Shown piece by piece: positions 8,065 to 17,767 of a stretch of 47,064 bases of DNA. Every line of letters begins with the position of its first letter. Position 1 is the first letter of the stretch. The position numbers were made by a program, and so were the translations under genes. Location of the stretch: positions 1-47,064 of the forward strand of contig JADZEF010000223.1 of assembly GCA_020850695.1 (NCBI GenBank), read 5' to 3'. The notes beneath the pieces were generated by a model that saw only the letters and a list, made by a program, of their open reading frames with translations, did no database searches and was not told the origin of the DNA. This DNA is from Planctomycetaceae bacterium. Lineage in GTDB: Bacteria > Planctomycetota > Planctomycetia > Planctomycetales > Planctomycetaceae.

Positions 8065-10584
8065 GTGTGGTCCAAACTCTCGATCAAATTGAAGCTTGTC
8101 GTGCTGCTGGTGCTCATTGGCACCGTACCCCTCGTGGTCGTCGGCTCGATTGCCTACCACTCGACGGTCAACGTCGATGCGGCGAGCCTGAACCAGCTGG
8201 AACAAATCGCGCGCACCATTGCGGACAAGATCGACCGCAACCTCTTTGAGAGGTACGGCGACGTGCAGGCCTTCGGACTGAACTCGGTGATCGACCATCA
8301 CGAAGACTGGTATCGCGGTTCGGAAGCCGAAAACCAGATCGTCCGCGTCGTGAACGCTTATGTCGACACGTATGACATCTATGCGTTGTCGGTGCTGGTC
8401 GACCCGCAAGGGAAGACGATCGCGGTGAACTCCCGCGACTCGGACGGCAAGGCCATCGACACCCGGTTCCTTTACGAACGCTCGTATACCGGCACCCCGT
8501 GGTTCCAGTCACTCAAGAGCGGCGCGTTCACCACGCAGATGGCTTATTCGGCCGAAGAAAACAAGCAGGCGACCGGCACCTTCATCCAGGATGTGTATGT
8601 CGATGAAGACGTCCGCCGCGTGCACGCCGGGGACTCGGGCCTGACGATGGTGTTCGCCGCTCCGGTGGTGCGCGACGGCAAGGTGGTGGCTTACTGGGCC
8701 AATTATGCAAAGTTCTCGCTGGTCGAAACGATCGTCCAGGCGGCGTATCGCGACATGGTGGCGAGCGGGATGGAAGGGAACACTGTGACGCTTCTCGACG
8801 GGACGGGCCGCATCCTGGTCGACTACGATCCGGCAGCCGCCGGAACCGAAGAACCGGTCCATGACTTCGACAACGTCCTCCTGAAGTTGAATCTCGTGGA
8901 GAGGGGCGTTGAAGCGGCGAAGCCGGTCGTTGACGGACACGCCGGCTCGAACTGGTCGATGCATGCCCGGAAGAAGATCATGGAAGGGGCCGGCTATGCT
9001 CACCTCGTCGGTGCGATGGGTTATCCGGGAATGAACTGGTCGGTGCTGGTGCGCGTCCCGCAGACGTCGATGGTGCAGAAGGCCGGAACGGCCCGGGCTC
9101 GCATGCTGTTGTTCACGACCGGCGGAATCTCGCTCGCCGTGATCCTGCTGGCCGGTTTCCTCTGCGGCCGCAGCTTCGCCCGGCCGATCACCGAAATGGC
9201 TCGGACGGCGGACGAGATCGCCGCGGGCAACCTCGACCGCGACGTCTCGTATCGCTCGGGAGACGAAACCGGCAAGCTGGCGGATGCGTTCCGCAAGGTC
9301 CGTGGAACGATAGCCGACCTCAACTCCGAAACGAAGAAGCTGGTGACGGCCGTGCGTGCCGGCCAGCTGGAAGTCCGCGGCGACGCCACCAAGTTCGATG
9401 GCTGCTATCGCGATCTCGTCGACGGCATCAATCGCAACATGGATGCGTTCTGCAGCCCGGTGAATGAAGCGGTCCGCGTGATGGGGGCGCTCGCCTCGGG
9501 CGACCTGCGGTCGCGGATGGAAGGGGCCTACGAAGGCGACTTCAAGAAGCTCGGCGATTCCATCAACACCGCGATCAGCAACCTCGACAGCACGATGTCG
9601 CGGGTCTCGCAGACGGGCAACCTCGTGGCGGGTGTCTCTGTCCGGACGCACGCCGGAAGCCAGTCGATCGCTCAGGCCGCCACCGAACAGGCCAGCGCCC
9701 TCGAAGAAATCGCCAGCAGCCTCGAAGAAATGACCTCGATGACCCGCCAGAGCGCCGACAACGCCAAGCAGGCCAAGCTGCTCTCGGGGCAGGCTCGCGA
9801 CAGCGCCGAGAAGGGAACGTCGTCGATGACCCGCATGACGGAAGCCATTCACCGCATCAAGCAGTCGGCCGATGAGCAGGCGAAGATCATCAAGACGATT
9901 GATGAAATCGCCTTCCAGACGAACCTGCTCGCCTTGAATGCCGCCGTCGAAGCCGCCCGTGCCGGAGAAGCCGGCAAGGGATTCGCCGTGGTCGCCGACG
10001 AAGTCCGCCGCCTGGCCCAGCGAAGTGCCGACGCCGCACGCACCACCTCGAAGATGATCGAGGACTCGGTCTCGGGAGCCCTCAACGGCGTCGAACTGGC
10101 AACGGAAGTGGCGAACGTGTTCAACGAGATCTTCACGAATGCCGAGAAGGCGAACGACCTGACGTCGGAGATTGCGGCCGCGGTGGCCGAGCAGGCGAAA
10201 GGGATCGAGCAGGTCAACGCGGCGGTGACGCAGTTCGACAAGACGACGCAGCAGACGGCCGAGTCGAGCCAGGAATCGGCGGCCATCGCCGAGGAACTGA
10301 AGCACGACGTCGACGAACTGGGCCAGCTGGTCGGACAGTTCCAGTTGTCTCAGTCTTCGGCCTCGGAGCAACCCGCGGAAGCGCCGACGGAAGCCCGTGT
10401 CGTCGCCCGTGCCAAGGAACCGGCGGCGGCCACTCGGCCGACGCGTTCGACCGGCAAGGCGGCGGCGAAGACGCGGATGACTCCCGCCCATCATGCCGCA
10501 ACGAACCGGGCCGCTTCCCCGGTGGCAGCCGCCGAACTCATCCCGTTCGACGAGGATGAGAACAAGGACTTCAGCGAGTTCTGA
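8065..10584 (+). CDS. Chemoreceptor with large Cache-type sensor and CheR-tether tail
   Basis: Chemoreceptor of 839 residues. The start is a GTG at 8065 with CAGGAA upstream, and the protein opens directly into a membrane helix (residues 11-30). A roughly 310-residue extracytoplasmic region follows, with Cache-like segments (DIYALSVLVDPQGKTIAVNS), then a second helix (about 348-368), HAMP, a second HAMP-like block, and the signalling hairpin with tip IAFQTNLLALNAAVEAARAG. A flexible Ala/Pro/Thr-rich linker of about 75 residues ends in the terminal pentapeptide DFSEF (10567-10581), which fits the aromatic-x-x-aromatic pattern of CheR-docking tails. The ligand is unknown; double-Cache sensors often bind amino acids or small acids. 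Confidence 0.9.
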   Translation: MWSKLSIKLKLVVLLVLIGTVPLVVVGSIAYHSTVNVDAASLNQLEQIARTIADKIDRNLFERYGDVQAFGLNSVIDHHEDWYRGSEAENQIVRVVNAYVDTYDIYALSVLVDPQGKTIAVNSRDSDGKAIDTRFLYERSYTGTPWFQSLKSGAFTTQMAYSAEENKQATGTFIQDVYVDEDVRRVHAGDSGLTMVFAAPVVRDGKVVAYWANYAKFSLVETIVQAAYRDMVASGMEGNTVTLLDGTGRILVDYDPAAAGTEEPVHDFDNVLLKLNLVERGVEAAKPVVDGHAGSNWSMHARKKIMEGAGYAHLVGAMGYPGMNWSVLVRVPQTSMVQKAGTARARMLLFTTGGISLAVILLAGFLCGRSFARPITEMARTADEIAAGNLDRDVSYRSGDETGKLADAFRKVRGTIADLNSETKKLVTAVRAGQLEVRGDATKFDGCYRDLVDGINRNMDAFCSPVNEAVRVMGALASGDLRSRMEGAYEGDFKKLGDSINTAISNLDSTMSRVSQTGNLVAGVSVRTHAGSQSIAQAATEQASALEEIASSLEEMTSMTRQSADNAKQAKLLSGQARDSAEKGTSSMTRMTEAIHRIKQSADEQAKIIKTIDEIAFQTNLLALNAAVEAARAGEAGKGFAVVADEVRRLAQRSADAARTTSKMIEDSVSGALNGVELATEVANVFNEIFTNAEKANDLTSEIAAAVAEQAKGIEQVNAAVTQFDKTTQQTAESSQESAAIAEELKHDVDELGQLVGQFQLSQSSASEQPAEAPTEARVVARAKEPAAATRPTRSTGKAAAKTRMTPAHHAATNRAASPVAAAELIPFDEDENKDFSEF

Positions 10585-10612
10585 TCGCCCCTGGGTGGTC
10601 GGTTGGTGGTGA

Positions 10613-10645
10613 GAGGTCACGCGGTGTGGGACATCGCGTGACCTC
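10613..10645. repeat. Perfect 11-bp inverted repeat in the MCP-cheW gap
   Basis: GAGGTCACGCG (10613-10623) is repeated inverted as CGCGTGACCTC (10635-10645) across an 11-base spacer. It starts 29 bases after the receptor stop. There is no T-run, so it may be an mRNA-stabilising or attenuating hairpin rather than a terminator, or a dyad operator: the arm centres are 22 bases apart, two helical turns. Its TCACGCG core recurs in the inverted repeat at 46562. Confidence 0.6.
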
Positions 10646-10788
10646 CCCTCCGACAGGTTTACGCCAGCCGATGTCCTGCCGGCGGAGCTGTTGTGACGGT
10701 TGCCGGCGATTGCAGAGATTCCATAGTTGCCGGACCGGCGGGTCAGGTCCGTGCCCACTTTCCTCAGACATATCCAACGAGTCATTCG

Positions 10789-11328
10789 ATGTCGGAATCC
10801 ACGTCAACGAAACCAACACCTCCCGGCGCCCGATCGTTAGCCGGACTGGCGGGCAAGTATCTGACCTTCAAGCTCGGCCGCCAGCAGTTCGGCGTGCAGA
10901 TCCTGAAGGTGCGGGAGATTATCGGGCTCATGGAAGTGACCCCGGTTCCCGGTGCTCCCGAGAACATCCTCGGAGTGCTGAACCTTCGCGGAAAGATCAT
11001 TCCGGTGCTCGACCTGGCCCGTCGCTTCGGGCTGGAAAGTCGTGCGGACGACAGCCGCAGCTGCATCGTCGTCACCGAGGTGCGGCAGGAAGACCGGACG
11101 ATCGACATGGGCCTGCTGGTTGATGCGGTCTCAGAAGTTCTGACGATCCCCGAGGCTGATCTCGAGCCCCGTCCCACCTTCGGCGACGAGGTTGATGCCT
11201 CGTTCATCCTGGGGCTCGCCAAGTCGGGATCGGACGTCAAGGTGCTGGTCGACATCGACCGCGTCGTGCAGAGCCCCGGATCCTCGACCGGTATGCCGAC
11301 ATCGGTCGAGGCCACCGTGGCGGTGTGA
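10789..11328 (+). CDS. cheW: Chemotaxis adaptor CheW
   Basis: CheW of 179 residues, the scaffold that links receptors to CheA. I start it at the ATG at 10789 (MSESTSTKP) because the upstream frame from the GTG at 10693 adds 32 residues with no family character. The CheW fold is clear: KYLTFKLGRQQFGVQILKVR, then IIGLMEVTPVPGAPENILGV, LNLRGKIIPVLDLARRFGL, and the later strand DMGLLVDAVSEVLTI. The first 15 residues are a disordered Ser/Thr/Pro leader. The ribosome-binding site is weak (CCAACGAGTC). Hairpins lie on both sides of the gene (10613-10645 and 11334-11361), so its mRNA level may be set separately within the operon. Confidence 0.93.
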   Translation: MSESTSTKPTPPGARSLAGLAGKYLTFKLGRQQFGVQILKVREIIGLMEVTPVPGAPENILGVLNLRGKIIPVLDLARRFGLESRADDSRSCIVVTEVRQEDRTIDMGLLVDAVSEVLTIPEADLEPRPTFGDEVDASFILGLAKSGSDVKVLVDIDRVVQSPGSSTGMPTSVEATVAV

Positions 11329-11333
11329 GTCGT

Positions 11334-11361
11334 GAGGTCGCTGCAGTTTCGCAGCGTCCTC
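11334..11361 (+). terminator. Hairpin directly after cheW
   Basis: Arms 11334-11344 and 11351-11361 pair at 10 of 11 positions (GAGG and CGCTGC blocks) with a 6-base loop. It begins 5 bases after the cheW stop. The sequence that follows (TGTTGACTTCG) is not a real T-run, so this may be an intercistronic mRNA-processing or stabilising hairpin rather than a full terminator. Confidence 0.5.
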
Positions 11362-11434
11362 TGTTGACTTCGAGTTTATCAGTGTCGAGTCCGACGGCTC
11401 CCGGAGTAAGTCGCCAGAGATTGGCAGCAGGACC

Positions 11435-13320
<1,886 letters not shown>

Positions 13321-13410
13321 CACGGAATTTCAGGCTGACAACCGTTCGAACTGTGACCTCCTCGGACAACTCCCCTCATCTCGCTCTCTGCCGCCAACGA
13401 AAGTTCGGGA

Positions 13411-13896
13411 ATGTCGACTGTCGCCCAACTCGCCAATGCCACGGTTCGGATCGTGAATCCCGTGATCGCCGCCACCACCGAGGTGTTCGAAACCTCCATG
13501 GGATATCGTCCTACGCGGCGCGAACTGGGCATCAAGGACAAGAAAACCCCGTATTTCGCCATCACGGCGGTCATCGGGCTCTCCGGTCGCGTGACCGGCT
13601 CAATCTGCCTGAGTCTGCCGCAGCGCACGGCGTTCTCCGCCGTCCATCGCATGGTCGACCTCCAATGCACCGAGGTCAACCAGCTGGTCTGCGACACCGT
13701 CGGCGAGTTCACCAACATGATCGCCGGAACGGCACGCAAGGCCCTCGGCGAACTGCATCTCGAACTGGGGCTTCCCAACGTCGTCACCGGCGACGGGCAT
13801 GACATTCAGTTCCCACAGAAATCCCAGCCGATGTACGTCACGTTCAACTCGGAGATCGGCCCGTTCATGCTGGTCTTCGGATTTGTCGAACATTGA
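13411..13896 (+). CDS. cheX: CheX-type CheY-P phosphatase
   Basis: Protein of 161 residues of the CheX/CheC/FliY class. The hallmark E-x-x-N motif is present in VGEFTNMIAG, and the surrounding fold (VNPVIAATTEVFETSMG at the start; TGSICLSLPQRTAF in the middle) matches stand-alone CheX. Only one E-x-x-N motif is seen, which is typical of CheX and unlike CheC. It probably dephosphorylates the CheY encoded 80 bases downstream and ends the signal; no CheZ or CheC/CheD pair is visible in the cluster. The start at 13411 follows CGAAAGTTCGGGA, a modest ribosome-binding site. Confidence 0.85.
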   Translation: MSTVAQLANATVRIVNPVIAATTEVFETSMGYRPTRRELGIKDKKTPYFAITAVIGLSGRVTGSICLSLPQRTAFSAVHRMVDLQCTEVNQLVCDTVGEFTNMIAGTARKALGELHLELGLPNVVTGDGHDIQFPQKSQPMYVTFNSEIGPFMLVFGFVEH

Positions 13897-13975
13897 GTTC
13901 TTTGGATTGTTCGTGTCGCTGAATCGCGCCGCTATCGACGGTCTTCTTACACTCACTGCCCGGAGGTCCATCGCC

Positions 13976-14350
13976 ATGAAGGTTCTGGTTGTCGATGACT
14001 CGCAAATGACTCGGATGGTCGTCGCGAAAACGCTTCGCACGTTCGCCGAAATCGAAGTGACGGAGGCCGAGGACGGCCGGAAGGCGATCGAAGCTTTCGC
14101 CCAGAAGGAATTCGACCTCGTGTTCAGCGACTGGAACATGCCGAATATGAATGGTCTTGAGCTCCTTGGAGAAATCCGCCAGCGGAACAAGACCGTTCCG
14201 GTGATCATGATCACCACGGAAGGATCGAAGGACCGGGTGCAGTCGGCCATCGCACTGGGGGTCAGCGACTACCTGTTGAAACCGTTCACGCCGGTTGCGC
14301 TCCGCGACAAGGTGCAGAAATGGGTGGCGGCCGGCACGACGGCGCCGTAG
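13976..14350 (+). CDS. cheY: Chemotaxis response regulator CheY
   Basis: Single-domain receiver of 124 residues. The ATG at 13976 is preceded by CGGAGG at ideal spacing; the frame extends further upstream but encodes no receiver sequence there. All active-site residues are present: D7/D8, phospho-acceptor D52 in FSDWNMPNMNG, T80 in MITTEG, and K102 in DYLLKPF. It should carry the output of CheA to the flagellar switch or another motility machine. No flagellar genes are in this window, so the target lies elsewhere. It is the last gene of the chemotaxis cluster. Confidence 0.93.
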   Translation: MKVLVVDDSQMTRMVVAKTLRTFAEIEVTEAEDGRKAIEAFAQKEFDLVFSDWNMPNMNGLELLGEIRQRNKTVPVIMITTEGSKDRVQSAIALGVSDYLLKPFTPVALRDKVQKWVAAGTTAP

Positions 14351-14425
14351 GCCGCTGGAGCCCGCCACGGCCCGGCCCGCTCCTGGGTTGGCTCTGGTCC
14401 CTCCCGCGGTCCGACCTGACGATGG

Positions 14426-14454
14426 TTGTGACTTGGCAACGCATGGAAGATAAT
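14426..14454 (+). promoter_or_regulatory. Sigma-70-like promoter upstream of the IMPase gene
   Basis: TTGTGA (14426-14431) and GATAAT (14449-14454) are separated by exactly 17 bases, and lie about 110 bases before the start at 14562/14568. The -10 box matches consensus at 5 of 6 positions and the -35 at 4 of 6. This is one of the better-spaced promoters visible in the window. Confidence 0.45.
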
Positions 14455-14561
14455 GCCCCTTCGATGGGCGCAGAAGGAATGCGGGCAGTCCTGGCGGACC
14501 TGAGACGGAGCGCATTCCCTTTGTTGGACTCCGCCCGGGCAGAACAAGCGTCGGAGAACCC

Positions 14562-15353
14562 GTGCGGATGAATATCGATGACGAGGTGGCGCTGTATCTG
14601 GCCACCGCTCAGGAAGCGGCGCGGCGGGCCGGAGCGATTCTCGAATCGTGGGCCGGCCGGTTTACCGTCAGCGAAAAAAGCCGGTTCAACCTGGTGACCG
14701 AGGCCGACCTGGCTTCGCAACACGCCATCGTCGAGACGGTCAAGAACCGCTTTCCCGATCATGGATTCCTCGGCGAGGAGGGACTGTCGCAACCCGGCCG
14801 GAACCCCGAGTTCCGCTGGATCATCGATCCTCTCGACGGGACCTCGAATTACGTCCATCGCTTTCCCTACTATGCGGTGTCGATCGCTCTTGAGCACCGC
14901 GGCGACCTGCTGGTCGGTGTGATTTACGATCCCACACGCCACGAATTGTTCTGGGCGGTTCGCGGTCACGGAGCCTTTTTGAACGGACGTCCGCTGCGAA
15001 CGACCGAGTCCGAGACGCTCGCGACGTCGTTCGTCGTCGCCAGTCTGCCCGTGGCCGTCACCGCCGGCGATCCCGCGATTGATCGCTTTCTGAAGGTCCT
15101 TCAGGCGGCCCAGGCGCTCCAACGCACCGGCTCGGCGGCTCTCAATCTGGCCTACATCGCCGCCGGCCGGATGGATGCCTATTGGTCCGGCAGCCTGAAG
15201 GCGTGGGACATGGCGGCCGGCGTGCTCCTTGTCCGCGAGGCCGGCGGCCGAATTACGGCCCTCAACGGGACCGCATTCGATGTCGAGCGTCCAGACATCC
15301 TGGCGAGCAACGGGCGGCCGATTCATGAAGAGTTGTCGGGCCTCTTGTCTTGA
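14562..15353 (+). CDS. Inositol monophosphatase family protein
   Basis: Mg2+-dependent, Li+-sensitive-type sugar phosphatase of 263 residues. The metal-binding motifs are in order: GEEGL after HGFL, the signature WIIDPLDGTSNYVHRFPYYA, and KAWDMAAGVLLVREAGG near the C-terminus. The length is normal. The start is a GTG at 14562 or an ATG two codons later at 14568; both follow GGAGAACC. The substrate could be inositol-1-phosphate, histidinol phosphate or another phosphate ester; nothing in the neighbourhood decides this. It follows the chemotaxis cluster but has its own promoter candidate and is probably unrelated to it. Confidence 0.9.
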   Translation: MRMNIDDEVALYLATAQEAARRAGAILESWAGRFTVSEKSRFNLVTEADLASQHAIVETVKNRFPDHGFLGEEGLSQPGRNPEFRWIIDPLDGTSNYVHRFPYYAVSIALEHRGDLLVGVIYDPTRHELFWAVRGHGAFLNGRPLRTTESETLATSFVVASLPVAVTAGDPAIDRFLKVLQAAQALQRTGSAALNLAYIAAGRMDAYWSGSLKAWDMAAGVLLVREAGGRITALNGTAFDVERPDILASNGRPIHEELSGLLS

Positions 15354-15455
15354 CTGTCGCCTCGGCGGCGCCGACGGACGTGAACGCCGTCTCCGATTGA
15401 AGTAGAATGCCCGGTCCGAGATTTTTCACCCCGTCCAATTCCACCGGAGACGTTC

Positions 15456-15845
15456 ATGTCCGCTGCCGACGAAGTGCTTGTCGCCTGCCAGCAGCTCCTT
15501 GCCGCCATCGATCGCCAGGACTGGGAGACATACGCCTCGCTATGCGATGCTTCGCTCACCGCGTTCGAGCCCGAAGCGGCGGGGCACCTTGTCACGGGGA
15601 TGGACTTCCATCACTACTACTTTCCGCCGAAGAGTGAGCCGAGCAAGCGACAGTCAAGTATCTCGTCGCCGAACGTGCGAGTCGTGGGGGATTGTGCGAT
15701 CGTCGCTTACACGCGCCTGACGCAGAGCGTCGACCCACTCGGAGAGTTTCACGTCAGCGCGTCGAATGACCCGCGCGTGTGGCAGAAGCAGGGCGAGCGA
15801 TGGAAGCACGTCCACTTTCATCGGTCCCCCTGCAGCATCGGTTAA
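15456..15845 (+). CDS. CaMKII-association / SnoaL-like domain protein
   Basis: Small single-domain protein of 129 residues in the NTF2-like superfamily. The pattern DWETYASLCDASLTAFEPEA, then GHLVTGMDFHHYYF, then WQKQGERWKHVHFHRS, matches the association domain of calcium/calmodulin-dependent kinase II, which in bacteria occurs as stand-alone proteins. The fold usually oligomerises or binds a small hydrophobic ligand. There is a good ribosome-binding site (CCGGAGACG) before the ATG and a TAGAAT -10-like hexamer at 15403-15408. The biological role is unknown. Confidence 0.8.
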   Translation: MSAADEVLVACQQLLAAIDRQDWETYASLCDASLTAFEPEAAGHLVTGMDFHHYYFPPKSEPSKRQSSISSPNVRVVGDCAIVAYTRLTQSVDPLGEFHVSASNDPRVWQKQGERWKHVHFHRSPCSIG

Positions 15846-15907
15846 TGCAAGCGGCGGCCGAAGATCGACGCGGCTCGACTGATAAGAGAACCGTAAGAGA
15901 ACGGACC

Positions 15908-16279
15908 ATGCCCGACGGCCCTGACTCCAACCGCGGCCTGCTGCTGACCTCGAACCTGTTCTTCTCGAGCAAGGTGACGGGGACGGCGCAGGCGCTTGGC
16001 CTCGCGGTGGATGCCGTCATGCGGACCGATCAAGTGGCCGCTCTCGTGGCGACCGGAAAATATCGCTGCCTGTTCATCGATCTCGGACTGCCGGGTTTAG
16101 ACATCGGCAAATTCATCCCGTCGCTTCCCGCAGAGCGTCCGATCCGCCGCATCGCCTTCGGCCCGCACGTCGAGACAGCATTGTTCGAGGCGGCCCGTGC
16201 AGCCGGGTGCGATGAAGTCCTCCCACACAGCCGGTTTTCGGGACAGCTTCCGGAACTGCTGAGGAACGAACTGTCATAA
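15908..16279 (+). CDS. Degenerate receiver-like protein of unknown function
   Basis: Protein of 123 residues starting at the ATG at 15908, after GAGAACGGACC; the frame extends upstream, but that part overlaps the previous gene and looks non-coding. The strand/helix rhythm resembles a response-regulator receiver: a first strand (RGLLLTSNLFF), then KYRCLFIDLGLPGLDI where the phospho-acceptor Asp would sit, then IRRIAFGPHVETALFEAARAAGCDEVLPHSRF. The N-terminal acid pair and the C-terminal Lys of true receivers are missing, so phosphorylation is doubtful. I cannot name a function. The neighbours are an NTF2-like protein and an FHA protein. Confidence 0.65.
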   Translation: MPDGPDSNRGLLLTSNLFFSSKVTGTAQALGLAVDAVMRTDQVAALVATGKYRCLFIDLGLPGLDIGKFIPSLPAERPIRRIAFGPHVETALFEAARAAGCDEVLPHSRFSGQLPELLRNELS

Positions 16280-16582
16280 AGCCGTGTCCCGCATTCGCCG
16301 CACCGACGCAATGGCCACCCAATCCAACGCGTCGGCACGTGTGCAGCGATTTCCCATGGGAATTCCCTCGGTTGCGCTCTTTTCACAAGTTTCCGGCAGT
16401 TCCCCCGGCTGCTACGATGAAAGCCGCTGGAACATCGACGCTCGCTCGGAATCGGCAGTCCTTGCCGAACGTTGCGCTCGTCGGTCGCCGCGAATCGTCC
16501 GTCGCGGCGTGACGCGGCATGACCCCTCTTGTCGGACCTTCGTCCGGATTCCCTGACTGACTGGCTGCTTGCGGAGGCCCTC
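16280..16582. other. Intergenic region upstream of the FHA gene (303 bp)
   Basis: No gene seen. It contains a perfect 12-base palindrome, TTCCCATGGGAA (16351-16362), and a TACGAT -10-like hexamer (16413-16418) about 165 bases before the FHA start. The palindrome could be a regulator site; nothing else supports that. Confidence 0.35.
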
Positions 16583-17191
16583 ATGGCCGTCTATCTCGTC
16601 CCGCTGGCCGGGGGACGTTCGATCGTCGTTGACAAAGCCGTGGTTTTCGTCGGCCGCCATCCCGATTGCGACGTCATCATCACGCACAGTCGCAAGGTGT
16701 CGCGCAAGCATTGCTGCATCTGCCAGGTGAACGAGTTCTTCGTCGTGCGCGACCTCGGCAGCATGAACGGAATCCGGGTCAACGGGAAGCGAGTGAAGAA
16801 AGAAGCCCGGATCAGTTTCGGAGACGAAGTCTCGATTGGCGACGTTCCCTTCAAGCTCCAGAAAACCAAGCCCGAGGCCCCTCCGTCGGCCCCCAAAGGA
16901 GCCGTCGTCAGCAAGCGGGAACCGCGCCCCAACCCGCGGGACGAAAGCACGCCCCGCAAGGCGTCTGCGCCTCAAATTCCGCCTGTTCCTTCGCGCCCCA
17001 AGGTCCCTTCGCGGCGAGCGGCCGAATTGAGCCAGGAGTTTCCCATCGCCATCCCGGATGACGGCGAGAGCTTTGCCGTCATCGACCGACGTGGCGATCC
17101 CATGGACACGGTCGGTCCGAAGGACGACGACATTCCGGATGCCATCATCCTGGACGATGACAGCCAGAGTGGTTCGGACGTGGCCGGTTGA
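16583..17191 (+). CDS. FHA-domain protein
   Basis: Protein of 202 residues started at the ATG at 16583, which has GGAGG five bases upstream; the frame extends to 16529, but without family sequence. An N-terminal forkhead-associated domain (about 1-92) shows the phospho-threonine-binding residues: VGRHPDCDVII, then KVSRKHCCI, then DLGSMNGIRVNGKRV. The remaining 110 residues are a disordered Pro/Lys/Asp-rich tail with no recognisable domain. FHA domains bind phospho-threonine peptides made by Ser/Thr kinases; a PknB-type kinase is encoded 4.4 kb downstream and an HTH protein with a possible target site is the next gene. Confidence 0.88.
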   Translation: MAVYLVPLAGGRSIVVDKAVVFVGRHPDCDVIITHSRKVSRKHCCICQVNEFFVVRDLGSMNGIRVNGKRVKKEARISFGDEVSIGDVPFKLQKTKPEAPPSAPKGAVVSKREPRPNPRDESTPRKASAPQIPPVPSRPKVPSRRAAELSQEFPIAIPDDGESFAVIDRRGDPMDTVGPKDDDIPDAIILDDDSQSGSDVAG

Positions 17192-17767
17192 CCGGCGAGT
17201 TCACATCCCCCCGCCTTCCCGGTCCAGTCGAACTTCAGCCGCCCTGCCCTGGACGCCCACGCCGCGGCCGGACGAACGAACCCGTGCCCCGGCGGTTGCA
17301 GGCCGCTCATCGGGCCCATCGGCATCCCAGGCAGGACCGTCACAGCTTTCGCAACGTTCTCAGAAACCCCCTCTTGCTTCGGCCTCAACGGCGTTTAGAA
17401 TGACAGGAACAGGTGCGCCGAGGCCGCGCCGTGCGCGGAAAGTTTCGAGCACGAAGCAGGTTCCTTCGGTGAAGTCTGGACGAGAACGAGGACGAGCATC
17501 GAGGGGATTGGTGACGTCATCGGCCCGATCCTGGCCAGGGATGTGAGGGATGCAACGCCTGTGACGATGAATCCGAGAACGCGGATTGGATTCAGTTGTC
17601 TCCTGAGGAAGAGCTCAATGGAACGTTCCTTTCTCATTTCCGCGTGACATCCCCGTTGGCCGGGGACAACCTGAATCAAGTCCCGTTGACCGCAAATCGT
17701 TCGCGTCGATCCCATCCCCGGGTTGTATCCTCAGCTTCGGCCATCGCATTCGTGGAGCCCCTTTGAC
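17192..17767. other. Intergenic region before the HTH/acidic-repeat gene (576 bp)
   Basis: No credible gene: the open frames here have atypical, Arg/Ser-rich composition and no ribosome-binding sites. A TAGAAT -10-like hexamer is at 17396-17401, and a TTGACC box is near 17684, without a matching -10. The length suggests a long leader or a lost gene. Confidence 0.35.

Noticed and set aside
8509..10785. A minus-strand frame of 758 codons antisense to the second chemoreceptor.
   Set aside because: The sense strand encodes a complete chemoreceptor; the antisense product is Arg/Gly/His-rich with no domain, a known artefact in GC-rich DNA.
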